A stretch of DNA of 64,000 nt from NCBI GenBank assembly GCA_027484655.1, contig JAIXSM010000015.1, positions 1 to 64,000 on the forward strand, read 5' to 3'. The stretch comes from Hyphomicrobiales bacterium (GTDB lineage: Bacteria > Pseudomonadota > Alphaproteobacteria > Rhizobiales > Beijerinckiaceae). Both the position numbers and the translations under genes were made by a program. Of the stretch, positions 62,567 through 64,000 are shown in pieces (positions within the stretch are counted from its first letter, which is position 1; every line of letters begins with the position of its first letter). The notes under the pieces are model-generated. The model saw only the letters and a program-made list of their open reading frames with translations, had not been told where the DNA came from and ran no database searches.

Positions 62567-63610
62567 ATGGCGCGTACAGGCATGCTTTTGGCGCTTGTCG
62601 CGGGAGTCCTGGTGGGCGCCTGCCCGGCGCAAGCCCAGCCTGCAGACAGTTTTTACAAGGGTAAGACGCTCATCATTTACAGCGGCCTTTCGGCAGGAGG
62701 CGCCTACAGCGCCTATGCCCGCCTGCTTGAGCGTCACATCGGTCGGCATATTCCCGGCAATCCTGTCACGGTTATGAAAGTGATGGAGGGCGCCAACGGC
62801 CTTACACTCGCCAACTGGCTCTATAATGTCGCGCCGAAAGATGGCCTCGCTATGGGCATTTTCCACGAGCGCATCGGGCTGGAGCCAGTTGTCGCGCCAC
62901 AGGGCACGCTGTTTGACGGACGCAAGTTCGCATGGATTGGCAGCGCCGCGAAGCAGACGAGCGTTTGCTTCACCCGCGCGGGATCGCCGGTCAAAACGGT
63001 GGCCGACGCGCAGCGAATCGGAATCCCGGTCGGCGCAAGCGCCGCCGCCGGATCAGACTCCGTCATGCCGCGCATGATGAATACAATGCTGGGAACCAAG
63101 TTCCAGATCATACAAGGCTACGGCGGAGCAGATATCCTGCTCGCCATTGAACGCGGCGAGGTGGAAGGACGTTGCGGCTTCGGCTGGGCAAGCTTGAAGA
63201 CGACGCGGCCCGACTGGGCTGAGCAGAGAAAGATCAACCTCCTCGCGCAGTTTTCATACAAGCCACATCCGGATCTCAAGGACGTGCCGTTGATGATGGA
63301 CATGGTCTCAAAGCCAGAAGATAAGCGCGCGCTCCAGCTCGTGTTCGCCACACAGGAAATGGGCCGTCCATTTACGGCGCCTCCGGGAACGCCCGCTGAT
63401 CGGCTTGCGGTCCTGCGCAAGGCGTTCATTGCTGCTCTTGAGGATCCGGCTTTGGTGGCCGAAGCGCAAAAGCAGGGATTGGAAATCGATCCGATCACCG
63501 GTGAGGAGATAACCCAGATCCTTCTCGATCTTTACGATACGCCAAAAGAAATCGTCGATCGCGTAAACGGCTTTCGCACCGGTCGCTCTGACGAAAAATC
63601 CGTCAGGTAG
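62567..63610 (+). CDS. Bug-family substrate-binding protein
   Basis: 347-residue periplasmic binding protein with a signal peptide (cleavage near CPAQAQ, residue 24), then FYKGKTLIIYSGLSAGGAYSAYARLLERHIGRHIPGNP, typical of the TctC/Bug family. ATG 62567 follows GGGGAG. An amidohydrolase-like gene begins 9 bp after its stop, so the pair may take up and hydrolyse the same compound. No TctA/TctB genes are seen. Confidence 0.87.
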   Translation: MARTGMLLALVAGVLVGACPAQAQPADSFYKGKTLIIYSGLSAGGAYSAYARLLERHIGRHIPGNPVTVMKVMEGANGLTLANWLYNVAPKDGLAMGIFHERIGLEPVVAPQGTLFDGRKFAWIGSAAKQTSVCFTRAGSPVKTVADAQRIGIPVGASAAAGSDSVMPRMMNTMLGTKFQIIQGYGGADILLAIERGEVEGRCGFGWASLKTTRPDWAEQRKINLLAQFSYKPHPDLKDVPLMMDMVSKPEDKRALQLVFATQEMGRPFTAPPGTPADRLAVLRKAFIAALEDPALVAEAQKQGLEIDPITGEEITQILLDLYDTPKEIVDRVNGFRTGRSDEKSVR

Positions 63611-63619
63611 GAGTTAGCT

Positions 63620-64000
63620 ATGGGCATCGACGGGACAGCGGCTTCCGGAAACCTGTGCCACGCAGCTTGCTGTCCGCCGCTGCGCTGGCCACCCGCACGT
63701 CGCTCGCTCCAGAACAAGCGAGCGGCGCCACGCGCGCAGCTCGGAGCGGGCGCTGGAGCGATACGCGCGCCAATCTCCGGGCGCGCGCCGACAGCGCAGG
63801 CGGGGTTGGGGCGAAATCATAGCGGCCCCTCGCCTCGCGTGGTCGACGTCCATTGCCACTTCTTCTCGGAAGATCTCAAGCGCGCCTGGCGGCAAGGCGG
63901 CGGCGCCTTACCGGCCAACATCGCCAACTGGACACATGCGCAACTGATCGAAGAAATGGACCGAAGCGATGTGGCGCAAAGCGTTCTGTCGCTGGCGTCG
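63620..64000 (+). CDS. Amidohydrolase-family protein, N-terminal part (runs off the window)
   Basis: The frame enters the amidohydrolase_2 fold at VVDVHCHFFSEDLKRAW (from 63839), with the metal motif HCH, and continues to the window edge. The preceding 73 codons are Ala/Arg-rich with several Cys and do not look like an enzyme domain or clean signal peptide. Translation may start at GTG 63839, or the N-terminus may be a frame-damaged Tat signal. The Bug gene ends 9 bp upstream. Confidence 0.7.
   Translation, partial: MGIDGTAASGNLCHAACCPPLRWPPARRSLQNKRAAPRAQLGAGAGAIRAPISGRAPTAQAGLGRNHSGPSPRVVDVHCHFFSEDLKRAWRQGGGALPANIANWTHAQLIEEMDRSDVAQSVLSLAS

Overview
The window is high-GC DNA (most third codon positions are G or C) from an alphaproteobacterium, most likely of the order Hyphomicrobiales (Rhizobiales). 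This rests on gene content: a PhaR/PhaA/PhaB polyhydroxybutyrate locus, a CarD-type RNA-polymerase-binding regulator beside an RpoH-type sigma factor, a cellulose operon with the BcsS and BcsN accessory proteins, and a Mic60-HemY pair. No species is assigned.

Left part (1-18.3 kb), mostly core metabolism: an M23 envelope peptidase; the tRNA-modifying GluQ; an alpha/beta hydrolase; a methyltransferase divergent from glyoxalase II; a DUF985 cupin; phaR divergent from phaA-phaB; a candidate small RNA; carD with a long Lys/Pro/Ala repeat tail, convergent on an RpoH-like sigma gene; a secreted dienelactone-hydrolase-like protein; an M48 lipoprotein peptidase; a secreted nuclease-fold protein; tRNA-Arg(CCT); and an extradiol-dioxygenase-like VOC protein followed by a fumarylacetoacetase-family hydrolase.

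Middle part (18.3-49.4 kb): a six-gene cellulose operon on the minus strand, bcsS-bcsA-bcsB-bcsZ-bcsK-bcsN, five of its genes joined by 4-16 bp overlaps. Next come efp with its beta-lysylation genes epmA and epmB, an MscS channel, a CAP-domain lipoprotein, an SDR, a lone molybdopterin-binding dehydrogenase subunit, asd, an orphan VapB-type antitoxin, a MetE-C-like protein, a luciferase-like oxidoreductase, carbonic anhydrase, a CitE-like lyase, mic60 and hemY, ending at tRNA-Thr(CGT).

Right part (49.4-64 kb), accessory: two unlinked Bug-type periplasmic binding proteins flank a compact five-gene operon for exported proteins. These are a coiled-coil protein, a caspase-fold protein that has lost both catalytic residues, an unrecognised protein, and two consecutive FlgT/CsgG-like proteins. 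I consider this operon the best candidate for an undescribed envelope system. Beyond it lies a more A/T-rich, decaying stretch: a small XRE regulator, an eroded gene with an in-frame amber codon, a complete-looking IS630 element (60137-61192) whose terminal repeats match a nearby 105-bp MITE-like element (58919-59023), a response-regulator remnant that now takes its start codon from the IS end, and a frameshifted IS3-family remnant. An amidohydrolase runs off the right edge.
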